Shown here: piece by piece, positions 46,304 to 58,264 of the stretch
Layout: each line of letters starts with the position of its first letter
Position numbering within the stretch: position 1 is the stretch's first letter
Origin: Chinchilla lanigera
Taxonomy: Eukaryota; Chordata; Mammalia; Rodentia; Chinchillidae
Direction of reading: 5' to 3'
Assembly: GCF_000276665.1 (NCBI RefSeq)
Contig: NW_004955466.1
Coordinates: forward strand, 7,493,737-7,557,736
DNA: 64,000 nucleotides
Program-made: the position numbers and the translations under genes
The notes under the pieces: generated by a model
Database searches by the model: none
What the model was told of the DNA's origin: nothing
Seen by the model: only the letters and a program-made list of their open reading frames with translations

Positions 46304-46610
46304 TGCAATGGCAAATAAAAACACTGAAATGACATCCAGGATTTGGAGGCAGATTTATTTACATGCGTGGGCACTGATGGAGATCATTCCCACAATATCA
46401 GGCCCTGACAGCTCGGGGAAGGAGGTTTTCATGGGGTTGGTTGCAAAGGGGAAGGACAGAGGCAGAGTACATGGCTGTCTTTGACTGGTTCTTACAATAT
46501 GCATCACAGTGACCAGGCATTTTTAGGAGGCAGTAGTAACAGGAACTGTAACAGGAACTATTACCTGGGCAACTAACAGACTGGCAGGGGGGGGGGGATT
46601 TTCTGCTACA
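46304..46610 (-). mobile_element. Endogenous retrovirus 5' LTR
   Basis: On the minus strand it runs from TGTAGCAGAA (46610) to CATTGCA (46304), about 307 bases. A polyadenylation signal lies in gtaaataaatctgcc (about 46353-46366). It has a run of 11 C near its sense start (46587-46597 as G on the plus strand). It does not resemble the LTR at 42.9-43.4 kb, so these are two proviruses. Confidence 0.7.
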
Positions 46611-46953
46611 AAATCACTTCATATTAAATATCCTGCCAGCTAATCTCCTTTTCAGAGCCTGCTTCCCAGGTTAGCAATCAGCAATACTCAGAAAATCTGG
46701 GGAAGCAACAAGGGAGAGGTGCCTTGTGCTGGTATCTTCCATTTACATTTCCAGATGTCTTCACACTTCACCCTGCCCCGTGGACACCACCCAAGCCCAC
46801 TGATTCACTGGCTTCTAGTGATCCAAGTTCCCTTACTTTCTGGCCACAGGTTAGGCCATGGCTGTGATGCTCCAGGGAAGAATTCATCTCCATAGGGTGA
46901 TCCTCTCCCAGGGAGCTGCAGTTCTCTCCAGGTTCCCCTAGTTGCCCCCCAAC
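46611..46953. other. No gene recognised
   Basis: Nothing diagnostic. Confidence 0.3.
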
Positions 46954-46958
46954 ACATA

Positions 46959-47293
46959 CGTCATGGTTTGTGTCTGGGTGTCCCCCGAAATCCTCATGAG
47001 GTCATGGGGCAGGCTTTTAGAGTTTGATTGATTACGGGTGTGAGAGCTACACCCGCCCTGGGGCGGATAGTTTTGCATATGTAAGGGAGAGGAAGAGGCT
47101 GTTTGCCACCACTCCTCCCTTTTGCTGATGTTGCTTTTGCTGGTTCTGCTGCCATGAATTGTTGCCCTCTGCCTTGTAACCATCCAAATATGGACTGAAA
47201 TCTCCACAAATCAAAAGCTAGATAAACCTTTCCTTCCTTAATTCTGGGCATCAGGTAGCTTGTCTCAGCAATGAGAGAAAAGTAACCAAGACA
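46959..47293 (+). mobile_element. ERVL-MaLR solo LTR with perfect target duplication
   Basis: It runs from cgtcatggtttgtgtctgg to gtaaccaagaca. The 5-bp repeat acata flanks it exactly (46954-46958 and 47294-47298). The first base is C, so the usual TG start has become CG. Confidence 0.92.
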
Positions 47294-47629
47294 ACATACA
47301 TACCTCTCCACTCCTGTGTTGCCACTTTGCCCCTAGAAGAAATGTCTGTCATCTACCACTGACTCTGGGACCCTTGGTTTTCTTTATCGCTGCTCACATC
47401 TTCTTTGTAAAGGGTCCCATATTAAACTCTCCTTACTGGCCCTACTCCATGTGCCATCTGTTTTGTGTTGTCATTGTGCCTTTCCAAACCCTCCAGATAC
47501 TGGGTTCTGAGCTGGTGGGTTTCTCAAGTTTGCTTTCCCTGCCACCTTCGTTTCTACTACTTGCGTTTTCTGGAGCATATCCTCAGAGCCTCCCTCACAT
47601 ACTGCGCCCCCTTGTGGCCATGATGGAAA

Positions 47630-47677
<48 letters not shown>

Positions 47678-48588
47678 TTATTGTTCTCATTCAGAGGAAC
47701 ACAATGATCAACATTCACACAGACTGTGGAATAAAAGCCTTTTCCGTCATTCTGATGGGGTCAGCATAATAGATTTGTCCACCCCCATTCAGTGACAATT
47801 GCTTTTATTGGCTCAGACCTACATATTGAAGCAATCATGGGCAAGGCGAATGACGGTACCATAATTAAACTAATTCGGATCTCTCCTGAAGCTAGGGAGG
47901 CAAGGTAGATACCTGACAGGTTAAGGGAACACCAGCCAACATTAACAGGAGCTGGATGGGTCCCAGCCAGCACAGCCATCAAATGTACCTGTATTTGTTT
48001 CCAGCATCCCAAGGGCCGCGGGACTGGGCCAGTGTGCCTGCATGTGGAAGAGCGCTGATGAATGAGAAAAGAGCATCTTTCCCATTATTCTCTCTGCTTG
48101 CACTCAGCAGTTATGTTTGGTTGCCAACTTACCTGAACTGAACTGTGTACTTGTGATTTATGTACTTCCTACATGGGTGCTAAAAATACATAAAATTTTT
48201 TAAAAATTCAACCTCACATTCCCTGTCAACTACCACCCACGTTCCATCCTGTGTTCTAAGTGAGCTTAACAAAGATAAACACGCTTCCTGCATTTGTCCA
48301 TCTTCCACTCGTTCCTTAACCCACGCTCATCAGGCCACTTGCCCCACCCTTCTCCTACAATTGCTCTGGTGACAGTCACCAATTGTGAAGCCAATACACT
48401 GACGTCAGTCTCCACTTTCCTTGACCTCCCAGGGCCTTCCACCCAGTGGACCGCCCTCATTTGGTGGTTCCCACTTCCCGGCATGCCTCCTACAGCTCTT
48501 ACTGATTCTTGGATTGCTCTACTTACTCAGCCTCCTCTGTAAAACTGTGGAATGCTGCGGTGATATTCTCCTCGTTGCCAAAGTGTAG
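47294..48588. other. No gene recognised; includes a (CA)n run
   Basis: A pure (CA)n repeat lies at 47634-47677. Frames of 68-131 codons overlap it or lie next to it and have no domain. Confidence 0.4.
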
Positions 48589-48589
48589 C

Positions 48590-48760
48590 ATGAGTCAGAG
48601 TCACCTGTGGAGCTTGTTAAAACACAGCAGTCTCCACTCCCAGAGTCTCTAATTCAATAAATCTGGGACAAAGTCCATGAATTTGTATTTCCAGTATGTT
48701 CCCAGGAAATGCTCCTGGTCCAAGCATCTCACCCTGAGGACCACTGTTCTACCCAATCTG
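48590..48760 (+). mobile_element. MER5-like hAT-Charlie MITE
   Basis: The order agtcagagtcacctgtggag, cttgttaaaacacagcagtc, cccagagtctctaattcaat, gaatttgtatttccagtatg, ttcccaggaaatgctcctgg, ctgaggaccactgttct fits the MER5 type. The terminal ccactg is partly kept on the right. Confidence 0.8.
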
Positions 48761-48909
48761 CTTCTGGACCTTGATCTAAATATTGGGCAATACCGTGTAG
48801 ATATTTCTTGGGCATTTCCGAACTGCTTGTTCAAAGCTGACCACAGGAACTTGTAACATAGCTGCTTCTCTCCTGTTTTAAGAAAGTCAGCCACTTGCTG
48901 AAGCAAGAT

Positions 48910-49345
48910 ACTTGGGTACTACCCTTGATTGCTCCCTCCCTCTCCTTTCCCACATAATTAGCTACTAACTCCTAGCTCTTCCACCTCTTATGTATCTCCT
49001 GAATCCATCTGCTTTATTTCTGCCACCATCAAAGCCTTACACCAGAAGATTGCATAGTTTCCCGACTAATCTCCGAGCATCCATGCACCAGACCACTCTC
49101 CACAGATCTGCCATAGTGATCGTCTCTAAATCAAAGTTTATATTATCACCTCCTTATTGTAAACCTCCACTGAGTTTCCCTGTGCTCTTAGTTAAATTGA
49201 AAATCCACCCTATCCAGCTTCAGAAATGGCCAGACTCTGCTATGGTGCCACCACCCCGGGCACTCTCAGCTCCTCACATACACTTCATTGCTCTTCCTGT
49301 GCCCTGTGCCCTACTTTTCTTTCCTTCTCTCCCCTTCTTCTTTCA
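48910..49345 (+). mobile_element. LINE-2 fragment
   Basis: L2 phrases appear in order: ctaactcctagctcttccac, ccgactaatctccgagcatc, ccatagtgatcgtctctaaa, ctccactgagtttccctgtg, aaatccaccctatccagctt, tgctcttcctgtgccctgtg. The diverged and frame-broken state is typical of L2. Confidence 0.75.
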
Positions 49346-49710
49346 CCTAGCTAACCTCTAGCTTTTCTTGGCTTCCAAAACTAGGTTATTTAAAATTCTG
49401 AAAGTATTTTTTGTATTTGGCAACAGCTCCAAACACCTACATTTTTCCTTCACGATGTTAGTCAAAACTATCATAATTAATGTCATTCCATCTACTACTG
49501 AGGGAGAAAAACTATAGCTGTCTTGTTTTTGGTGTATCTCAAAGATATGAAGCACTCCAACACTTAAAAAAAGAAGAATGATTATACTGGGAAACACAAA
49601 GGAGGAAGCTACTAGCTCTGGACCTGGAGCGTCTCAAAAAATCAGTACAGAAGATGAAACCTCTGAGCTGAACTGAGTCTTGCAGAATGTACAGAAGTTT
49701 GCAGGCAAAC

Positions 49711-49776
49711 AAAGACTGAGTAGAATTCTCTTAGCGTGATCATCCTAAAAGACTGAGTAGAATTCTGTTAGCGTGA
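49711..49776. repeat. 37-bp tandem duplication
   Basis: aaagactgagtagaattct with ttagcgtga occurs at 49711-49739 and again at 49748-49776 with one or two differences, so the period is 37. Confidence 0.93.
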
Positions 49777-49874
49777 CAAGATGCTTCCCCACCTTTCCCA
49801 CCAGCTGTATTAGTGCAGGCCTGTGAAACATAATTTTGAATGTATTGGTCATGGGGAGTCAGCACACACACATC

Positions 49875-51180
49875 ATGTCTCAATCCTTTTTACTTCTTCT
49901 CTCATCTTTTCCCTCTCCACCATCACCGACATCCTCTCTCCATCTGCAAAACATCTACTTCCTTTTTGCCTATGGGCTATATTTTTATTTTGCTTTCTCA
50001 ATTATTTATATTTTAAGTTTCTTTTGTGAGAGAAACCACACAATTTTTAACCTGATGTGTCTGATTCATTTCACTTAGCATTATAGTCTCAAAGTGGGTC
50101 TGTTTGTCTACAAATGACTTAAATTTAGCCTGCTTCATGACTTAGTATACTCCGTTGTGTATATATGCCACATTTTCTTTATCCATAATTCCATTGAGTT
50201 AGCTATTGTGAGTTGTGCCGCTATAAACATGTGTATGAATGTATCACTCTAATATGTCTTTAACTTTTTGGAAAGATACCCAGAAGAGGTACAGCTGAGT
50301 AGAATGGAATTTTTAGTTTTAGCTTTTTGAGAAATCTTCATACTGATTTTCATAGAGGTTGTACTAGTTTGCATTTCCACTAACAATGTAGAAGATTTCC
50401 CTTTTCTCCACAACCTCAGCAGCATTTGCTGTTTTTTGAGTACACGACAATAGCCATCTTTTGTAGAGTAAGATGGAATAGCAGTGTTGTTTTGTTTAAC
50501 TTTCTCTAATGATCAAAGATGCTGAATATTTTTTCATGTACTTATTGGCCATTTGTGCTTCTAAGTATCTATTCATTTCAGTTGCCCATTTTTGATTGGG
50601 TGTTTTGTTTGAAAAGACCTAATTTTTTCAGTTCTTTATGTATTCTAGATGTTAGTCCTGTGTCTGAGGAATAACTGACAAATATTTTCCCATTCTGTAG
50701 ATTGTCTCTTCACTCTGTTGGTTGTTTCCTTTGATGTGCAGAAGCTTTTAACTTGATATGATCCCATTCATTGATTGTTATGTTATTTACTATGCACCTG
50801 GGGTTCTGTTCTGAAAGTCTTTGTCTATGTCTACATCTTCAAAAGTCCTACCTATTTTATCTTCCAGGAGATTAAGTGTTTGTATGGATAGGTCTTTGAT
50901 CCATTTTTATTTTTAGTACAGCCTGAGAGGTATGGGGGTAGATTCATTTTAAGCAGGTGGATAACCAGCTTTACAATTTATTAAAGAAGCTGTGTTTTCT
51001 GCAGCATATGTTTTTGGGTCTTCGTCAAAGATCAGATGGCTGATGTGTCTGAGGTTGTTTCTGCATCCTCTACCTGTTCCATGGATCTGCATGTCTGTTT
51101 TTGTGCAAGTACCATGCATTTTTATTACTGCAACTTTATAATGTAAGTTGAAATCCAAGATTATGATGTCTCTTGCTTTG
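49875..51180 (-). mobile_element. LINE-1 ORF2 C-terminal part and 3'UTR
   Basis: Antisense L1. A pyrimidine-rich tract (3'UTR) lies at about 49890-49960. The ORF2 end follows: ttcatttcacttagcattat near 50075, gtttgcatttccactaacaa near 50369, atgttagtcctgtgtctgag near 50649, tttgatgtgcagaagctttt near 50731, and gtaccatgcatttttattac near 51110. Many stops. Confidence 0.88.
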
Positions 51181-51184
51181 CTTT

Positions 51185-51352
51185 TTTAAAAAGTGCATTA
51201 TTATTAGTGTATGTTTGCTGTGCATAATGATTACATTCATTGTGGGGAGTTGGTACATGTACATAACACAGTTTAATTCTTTAGATTTTTCCTTCCCCTC
51301 CTCTTTCCTCTATCCCACCTCCCTCATCCTGGAAGCTTTAGACTTCCCTGGA
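51185..51352 (-). mobile_element. Second LINE-1 3'UTR fragment
   Basis: An antisense L1 3'UTR-like stretch (ttggtacatgtacataacac, then a pyrimidine tract cttcccctcctctttcctc) lies to the right of ORF2 sequence, the wrong order for one minus-strand L1. It is therefore probably a separate insertion. Confidence 0.6.
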
Positions 51353-52150
51353 AAGTGACCGTTGATCACGCAAGGCATACCGCCAATCCTGTCCTCAGAA
51401 CAGTGAAAATGCTTGTGTCTACCGGTCAGGAAGAACTCTGAGATTGAAAAACCATTAGAGAGATAAAGAATAAGAACTGAAGTTCAGGGGAGCCCACTGC
51501 CAAGTTTACCTGGGAAATGGAGAGTTAATGTGCTCGGGAACAGTAGAAACGTGAGCACAATGGGTAGAAATTTATCTTTTCAAGCTGCAGAACCTGTAAC
51601 CTCCCTGCATTCTTGCAATATTGGCCGCTTCATAACAGGCAGGAGGTCAGGAACTAAACCCAACATAGAACTTATTGAGTCTTGCTCTGAAATTAATAAT
51701 GCTTTATAAATACAAGTTATCTTTTTTCTAAGTTCTAGTAGATCTGCAATTCCAAAAACTATTATCCATTCGGTGTGCTTGGCAAAACAGACTTTTAACA
51801 CGATGAAATGTTGCCATCTAGAGGACAATGGTTTGTACTGCAGTGAGTCACCCATACATCTGATCTCAGAATCCTAGAATCACACAGGTCCGCCGTCCTG
51901 TCCAGAGCAAAGCAGCAGCTTGAAAAGCTTTAGCATTTTGGGTTCCCTCTGAGCTAGCAATGTGCCCTTTCAGAGATGTAGCCAAAGGAATTTATTCTCA
52001 AAGGGGAGTCAAAAATCACCAGAAATCATTAGATATGACAGGTCTCTAAATTCTAATTTGTGAAATAATGGCATCAAAACTAATTAATGGATACACAAAA
52101 TGATTTATACATTTCTTATCAAAAGGGAGTTGATTACAGGAAAAGAAATG
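51353..52150. other. No gene recognised
   Basis: Nothing diagnostic. Confidence 0.3.
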
Positions 52151-52167
52151 AAAGAGTAATAATTACC

Positions 52168-52632
52168 TTTTCCTCCACAGCCCCTCCAGCATTTGTTATT
52201 GGTTGATTTTTTGATGACAGCCATTCATACTGGGGTGAGATGAAATCTCAGTGTTGCTTTAATTTGCATTTCTCAAATGACCAATGAAGTTGAACAATTT
52301 TTCGTGTATTTATTCGCCATTAGTATTTCTTCATCTAAGAAGTGTGTATTCACTCAGGTGCCCATTTTTGGTGAAGCTCTGCATCATTTCTAATGTTTTT
52401 TATTATTATTTTTTATTCTCTTTAATGGTGTGCTCAATCTTGCATTCTTACAGCTAGTAATCTGAGGAACTACATTGAAGATAATAATATATAATATAAC
52501 AAGCACTGTTACTTCCTATCATTTTGTTTTGAAACCCTGTATCATTTTTATTGTTTTTGCTTTATTTTGTTTTTGTCTGTGTTGTTGTTCTTATTATTGG
52601 TTTTTTATTCTCTTTATAATAAAAAAAATCTA
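52168..52632 (+). mobile_element. Twin-primed (5'-inverted) short LINE-1
   Basis: The first part (52168 to about 52372) is antisense L1 ORF2 end (ctccagcatttgttattggt, ttcatactggggtgagatga). The second (about 52373-52632) is sense L1 3'UTR ending in a short A tail. The flanks carry aaagagtaataattacc (52151-52167) and aaagagtaataataacc (52633-52649), 16 of 17 identical. This is the structure made by twin priming. Confidence 0.9.
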
Positions 52633-52766
52633 AAAGAGTAATAATAACCAACAATAGGGATTTGTTAAGTAAATTGTGTACATTTTACAATCACCAAAAA
52701 TAATACTATAAAAATATTTAATGACTTAAAAATATTTTCACAATATACATAAGCATTTGTAATGCA

Positions 52767-52789
52767 TGTGTGTGTGTGTGTGTGTGTGT
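52767..52789. repeat. (TG)n microsatellite
   Basis: A short pure TG run. Confidence 0.95.
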
Positions 52790-53109
52790 AAAAGGCAGGT
52801 TTACAAAAAGAAACAAAACAGTCTATCCAGTATCATCCTACTTTAAAGAGGTAGAGAAAAGAGAGTCTATATCTATATCAAAATGCAGTTAGAATGACAG
52901 AATGGGAGATTTTATTGCTTTTTTTCTTACCACTTTCTCAAGTTTTCTACCATGTACATCAGTGTCAGCACCAAGTTCTTGCGTCTTTCTAGTAGAAACA
53001 AAAGCAATAATATGACAGAGTTTATAAGTTTTTTAAAATTTCACTCTCTCAGCACTTACCCACACCCAAAATGATACTTTTGGAAAGGGAATTTGATCTT
53101 GGTCACCAG

Positions 53110-53251
53110 TGAGAACCTACACATACACAGGTACACATAAATACACTCATGCATTCAAAGACATGCACGATATACATACATGCCTATACACAATGCATAC
53201 TTACACAACATACACATACATGCATGCACTCATAGGAACACATATGCGCAT

Positions 53252-53282
<31 letters not shown>
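53110..53282. repeat. CA/CATA-rich microsatellite region
   Basis: Degenerate cacata and catgca units lead into a pure (CA)n run at about 53252-53278. Confidence 0.9.
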
Positions 53283-54418
53283 CAACTATACCAAAGCAGT
53301 TCCAGATCCTCACGTAGTGACAAGACAGACCAAGGCCCCTGGTTACAGCAGGGATGGGCCCTGTTCCAGCCTGAGCAATGATTTCAGACGCAGCTCTTTC
53401 AAGAATGGGGATGGTTGGTACAGCCAAGCCTCCTGCTGGCTACACTCTGACTCCTGCATGCTACCTCTCAGCAGTGTGCTCCCACCTGTTCTTTTCTGGA
53501 TTGCAGAGACTTCTATTCCCCTTCCAAGTCCATGAGAAATCTCTCCTTCCCACAGTTGTTTGAAAACTTGTCCATCACTTTATGCCACTGAATATCTGCA
53601 GTGGAGACAATTATTCTCTCTGCTATGCAGACCCCATAGCTTGTCAGCAGGTGGGTGAAACTGCTGCAGCCATCACAGACACACGGTGCTTACATGAAGC
53701 ACAGGCAGCCATTCCACCCCAGGGGGACTGGCTCGTGAAAGGAGCCCTTTCCCACGTCATACCAGAGGACACACCAAAGGGAACCAGAGATGCCCATGTA
53801 GCCAAGCTATTGGTTGGGTTACATCAGGCCTCAAATCCTGGGGTGGTAGAAGGGGTAGAATTTGTTAAATTCTTGTCTCCCTTATTTTTATCATTGGAAC
53901 AAACACCTTGCCCTTTTAGAGCGTATTGTTATAATCTTTATGACATTCAGTGGTGTTCCAAATTCCCTGTTGAATTCAGAAGTTTGCCAGTCTTCTTTTC
54001 ATTGACCGTGGAATTACTTACCACCCCTAAAATACAATGGCAATGAACCTCAAGCTTTGCTTTTCACTCTCAGCTCTGAGCAGAATCCCCAGAGCCTAGA
54101 ATACCCACCTGAACTGTCCAGTGCTGATTGAGGTGATCGGAGGTTGAATTCCTGGCACCCAAGAGAAGGTAAAAGTCACAGAGGATGAGCCTTGGGCTGC
54201 TCAAACTTCGCCAAGGAGCCCAGGCTGCGACAGAGATCAGATTACTGGTCAAGTTGGCACTTTTTTATGTGGCATAGAGGCAGTAGGAACACTTTAAAGG
54301 CTTTTTAAATCTTTAAATAATTGGTCAAGATAACGTTAAAATGTCACAGTATCTACTACTGCTAAAATTTCACAGTTATCAAAAAGAGCACGTTAAACTA
54401 ACAGACATTAATTAACTG
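53283..54418. other. No gene recognised
   Basis: It includes a 154-codon plus-strand frame (53582-54046), the longest frame outside repeats I recognise. It has no known domain, no coding signature that I can see and no orthologue that I recognise. Confidence 0.3.
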
Positions 54419-54419
54419 G

Positions 54420-54560
54420 TCCTATCTGTTTATTCAACAATATGTATTAGATGCTTACATCTAACAAGGCTTGCAGCTTGGCATTGAAGAACAGATCAGA
54501 CATTGCCCCTCAATCATGGCATGTGTGGTTCGTAAGGGAAACTGACCTAAAAAAGACAGC
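54420..54560 (+). repeat. Ancient mammalian interspersed repeat
   Basis: The phrase tattcaacaatatgtattag and gatgcttacatctaacaagg is a diverged copy of the repeat at 13.7 kb. Confidence 0.4.
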
Positions 54561-55835
54561 AATTGTAGTTATAATATACCTGATTCCAGGACCCTGCTTT
54601 TGTAACAGCCCCTGATTCTTGTCTGGGAGCTATTCAAAAACCACGTATGGACATATAACCTGTGGCTCATCCAGGTAACCTTTGCTCCTCCTCTGTGTTC
54701 AGAAATAAGTTCTAGGTGTTAGGTTTATGACCAAGAAATGCCAAATTGAGTAAGACACTCAATTCATGAACATTGGTTTGAGCTTTCAGAAGTGCCCTCC
54801 TGGGCTGAGTCCCCCAACCGGGATACATGCTGGGGCAGGAGCTACAGGAAGGAAACAGGCACAAAGCAGAGAGAAAAACTGGCACCCAAGGAGTTGCTGG
54901 AGTCCCACTGATTTTCCATGAAACCAGCTATACTTCTGGAACTTTGGTGTCTCTTGAGCCAGTATTCTCCCTGTTTAGATGGTGTTTCTGCCTCTGACAC
55001 CTGAGAGTGTCCACATTGTTGGATGAAACTTAGGCTCAGTGTATTTCATCTTTCTCTTTTCTGGACACAAATTGGATACTCCCAACTTAAAAGAAGAAAC
55101 ATTCAATTTAGCACATAGTCTGGGGGAATTCATTCCAGAGTTAACAGCTCAAGGCAAAAACTTCATGATAGAAGGATAGAGCAAAGTTCTTAGTTCCTGG
55201 CTGCTGTGACACAAAGAAAGAGGCCGAGATCAGATATAAACCCCAAGGCCATGCTTCCAAGACCCACCCAGACACACCCAGGAGGGTCTCCACCAAACCT
55301 TGTTGGGGAATCCCAAAGGTGAAACTCTACCCTAACTGCTGCACACACCACAACGACTTAACAGTCACCAGGCAGCGCTTCCCTGAAAAAAAGTGTCCTG
55401 TAAATCGTGGTGCACAGGATTTCACCAGACTTTAGGAACAAACGATCCCCAAAGAGGGAATGGCACACAAAGAGGTTTATATACAAAAAGAGTACGCACG
55501 GTGAGCTGTTATTTGTCACATGTTAAGTAATGCAGGCAACTGTGGTTATTACTTGTGGAATGTTGTGCACTGCTGACATTGGTACTGTTTTACTTAAATT
55601 GCTACTAAGAAGTAACCACTGTGGGAGTCCCTCACGATCACATGCACAACCCCATCATCCTTAATAAAAAATGATGAAGAAGTGTAGTAAAGAAAGAGAA
55701 CAAAAAGACAATAGAAATTCGAAGCAAGTCACAGAAACACTGGGTCTACCACACTCCCGCTGCGATTTCCTTCACAGAAAGATACTCTTGCACACGTATC
55801 CACATGTGCACATATTCTAATGAAAGAGAAATGGT
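54561..55835. other. No gene; possible diverged antisense LTR
   Basis: The stretch 55150-55400 (ataaaccccaaggccatgct, agacccacccagacacaccc) could be an old antisense MaLR-type LTR. I cannot confirm it. Confidence 0.3.
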
Positions 55836-55839
55836 ATTG

Positions 55840-56120
55840 CTGGGGTATGGCAATGGGAACGCTTTCAGGTACTGAAATATAAGCATTTTGAAAAGTAACT
55901 CCAGAATATGATTTTATTTAGTAATTCCACTCGTCATAAAAAAACTGAAAAGACTTCGTATAGGATACTGGTAACGGCACTGTTTACTATCAAAAAACTA
56001 AAATCATTTAAATGTCCAACAAAAATATAACATTTTATACCTCTCCTTGAATAATATTTAATATTACAGATGTTTCTCAGAAGTCAGTAACAATATATTT
56101 TTGCTATAATGACAAGCAAA
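55840..56120 (+). mobile_element. Old LINE-1 3' fragment
   Basis: Sense L1M-like ORF2 end: agtaattccactcgtcata, then caaaaaactaaaatcattta and aatgtccaacaaaaatataa, then tgaataatatttaatattac. Confidence 0.6.
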
Positions 56121-57252
56121 AAAAAGTAGATACAAACTTGCATAGATAGAGAGTAATCTGGCTCCACAGGTCAGCTGTCATGATGGTTTTGTTTATGTCT
56201 GGAGCCCTGATAGCTCACCACTGAGCAGCTAAACAGCCACCCTGCCACATCTGGGCTGCGCTGTCCACTGCTCTACTGTGCAGATGTTGATATTGACTCA
56301 AGTTCTTGTAACAATATAATCACGTACAGTGCTATATTTAAAATATAATTTATTTCATGTGCTCATCTGTTTTCTTCTTTTGATAGTACATGATATATGT
56401 TACCAAGCAACTCCACTACTTATAAAACAAATAAAAGTTAGAAAAGCCTTATTTTAAAATATATCTTATTTCTCCTAGAATATGAAAGAATAATTCACTT
56501 GGCAAAGACCCTAGAAGTCTGGTCCACACCTAAGAAACTAGGCATTTTTCTATTAAGAGTTGAAAACTTTTCCAGAATTTAAAACTAAATAAATAGAAGG
56601 CAATCCATTTCTATGATCTAAAAGGAGTCACTAGTGAAAGATTTGTTCCTTTGCATCACTTCAGTGGATGTTCTTTTATATCCTGGAAAGTGAGAAGGGA
56701 ATAATCAAGTTGAGGGTACATTTCATAAAGATAGTAGTTTTCATTTGATGGAGGAAGAAGCTTTGAGTTTCATCATAATTGCTTTATTTTTAATCACAGG
56801 AAAATGACTGTAAAGCCTACCAGTCTCTTGCAGCTGCCTGCATGAGAACAGTGTCCAAAACCCTGGATGTAAAGGCCCCTGAGATCACTAGGGGAAATTT
56901 CTACAGGCGTTCACACTCATGTTGAGAGGAACAAGTTTAAGTACACCCCTGTCCTCCACTGGCTACATTGTTTTTTGTATTTCTTAAACACCCAGCAGAG
57001 CTAGCTCACCCAGAAAGGGTTAGTTCCAGTCCTTAAATTGATCCCACCCAATGTAAACAGCGTATGGGTGAGGAAGGCACTAAAGTTGCTGGTGTCTCAA
57101 TTGCAATGAACTCCACAGGATCTCAGGCTTAGCTTTTTACCCAACAAAATACAGCAACTTTGGGACTGTTTAGAATCTTCCCACTTACCTACAAAGTGTT
57201 CCTACGTCTATATCTGTCTTTCTGTGTCACGTTCATCTGTAGAAAGTATTTG
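56121..57252. other. No gene recognised
   Basis: Unique-looking, AT-rich in the first half. Confidence 0.3.
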
Positions 57253-58075
57253 TCTTGATCAGTTTCCTAACATCCACAATTTAAGTCACAGTACCCAATA
57301 CCCACAGTTTAAGGAAGGTGTTATGACTTGAATCCTGATGTCCCCCCAAAGACTCTTGTGGTCATAGATGGGGCTTTTGGGGGGTGGCTGGATCTAGGGT
57401 ATGTGATGTTGGGATTAAGTGTGTGATGCTGGGATTAAGGGTATGAGGCTAAGATTAAGAGTGCCCTACCTGGGTGTGGATGACACTACCCAAATGACAA
57501 GTAGCCGGATGAAATATAAAGGCAGGCTTGGTTGCTGCCTGCTGCCTGCTGCTGCTTGCTGCTTTGCTGTCTCCTGCCTGCTTGCCATGTACTATTTCTC
57601 CTCTGTGATGCCCCTCTGCCGTGGCACCCGACCTTGGAGACGGCTGACTATGGACTGAAACCTCTACAAACGGTGCACTAAGTAAACCTTTCCTCCTTTA
57701 GCTTTGGGACTTCATAACTTTGCCTCAGCAACAAGAAAAATAACTAAGACAAGAAGAGAAGTTTATTTTGGCTCACGATTTCAGTCCACTATCAGCTGAC
57801 TCATGGAAAAAGTAGCACGGTGGAAAGGTCTGGCAGAGGAAATCTGCTCATGTCATGGTGGCCGGGAAGTAGAGAGAAGGGAAAAGCCCTGGAGGGAGAG
57901 AGACCCTTCCAGGTCACACCCCAATGACCTGCCTCTAGCCAGGCCCATCTCCTAACACATGTAGCTGTGGATTAATCAGCCAATTTTTCCACTGATGATT
58001 ATAGTGCACTCATGACCCAATCAGCTTTTACACACACGAGAATTTTGGCTCACGTTTTAGAGTTAACCCACAGCA
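57253..58075 (-). mobile_element. ERVL-MaLR LTR, split by an opposite LTR
   Basis: Antisense text starts tgtcttgatcagtttcctaac, breaks at 57318, resumes at 57752 (agaagtttattttggctcac) and continues through tcatgtcatggtggccggga to about 58075. Confidence 0.78.
57319..57751 (+). mobile_element. ERVL-MaLR LTR inserted in another LTR
   Basis: It starts tgttatgacttgaatcctg and ends aaataactaagaca. It carries a short internal repeat (gatgttgggattaagtgtgt and gatgctgggattaagggta) and a ctgcctgctgctgcttgctg-like CTG-rich patch near 57540. The target duplication is imperfect. Confidence 0.86.
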
Positions 58076-58264
58076 GTGTTCTAGGCTGTAAGAAAGAAAA
58101 GCACACTCCACCCTTGTACAAGGTGGTGAATGAATAGGAGAAGGAAGGTAGCAAAGACAAATGCAACAGGGCAGAGAGGGCTGGAGGGACGTGTCATTCT
58201 ACGTGCTGATCTGAGACCTATACAATGCTAGGAAATATTTGCCCCACAGCTGCCTGACTTAGAC

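Noticed and set aside
42877..46610. A single provirus from 42.9 to 46.6 kb
   Set aside because: The left and right LTRs do not resemble each other in the polyadenylation region or at the ends, so two separate ERVs are more likely.
47374..47769. 131-codon frame with a His-Thr repeat
   Set aside because: It reads through the (CA)n microsatellite; no other coding sign.
53582..54046. 154-codon frame on the plus strand
   Set aside because: No domain, no promoter or splice context, and no recognisable relative. I keep it only as a note in the unannotated stretch.
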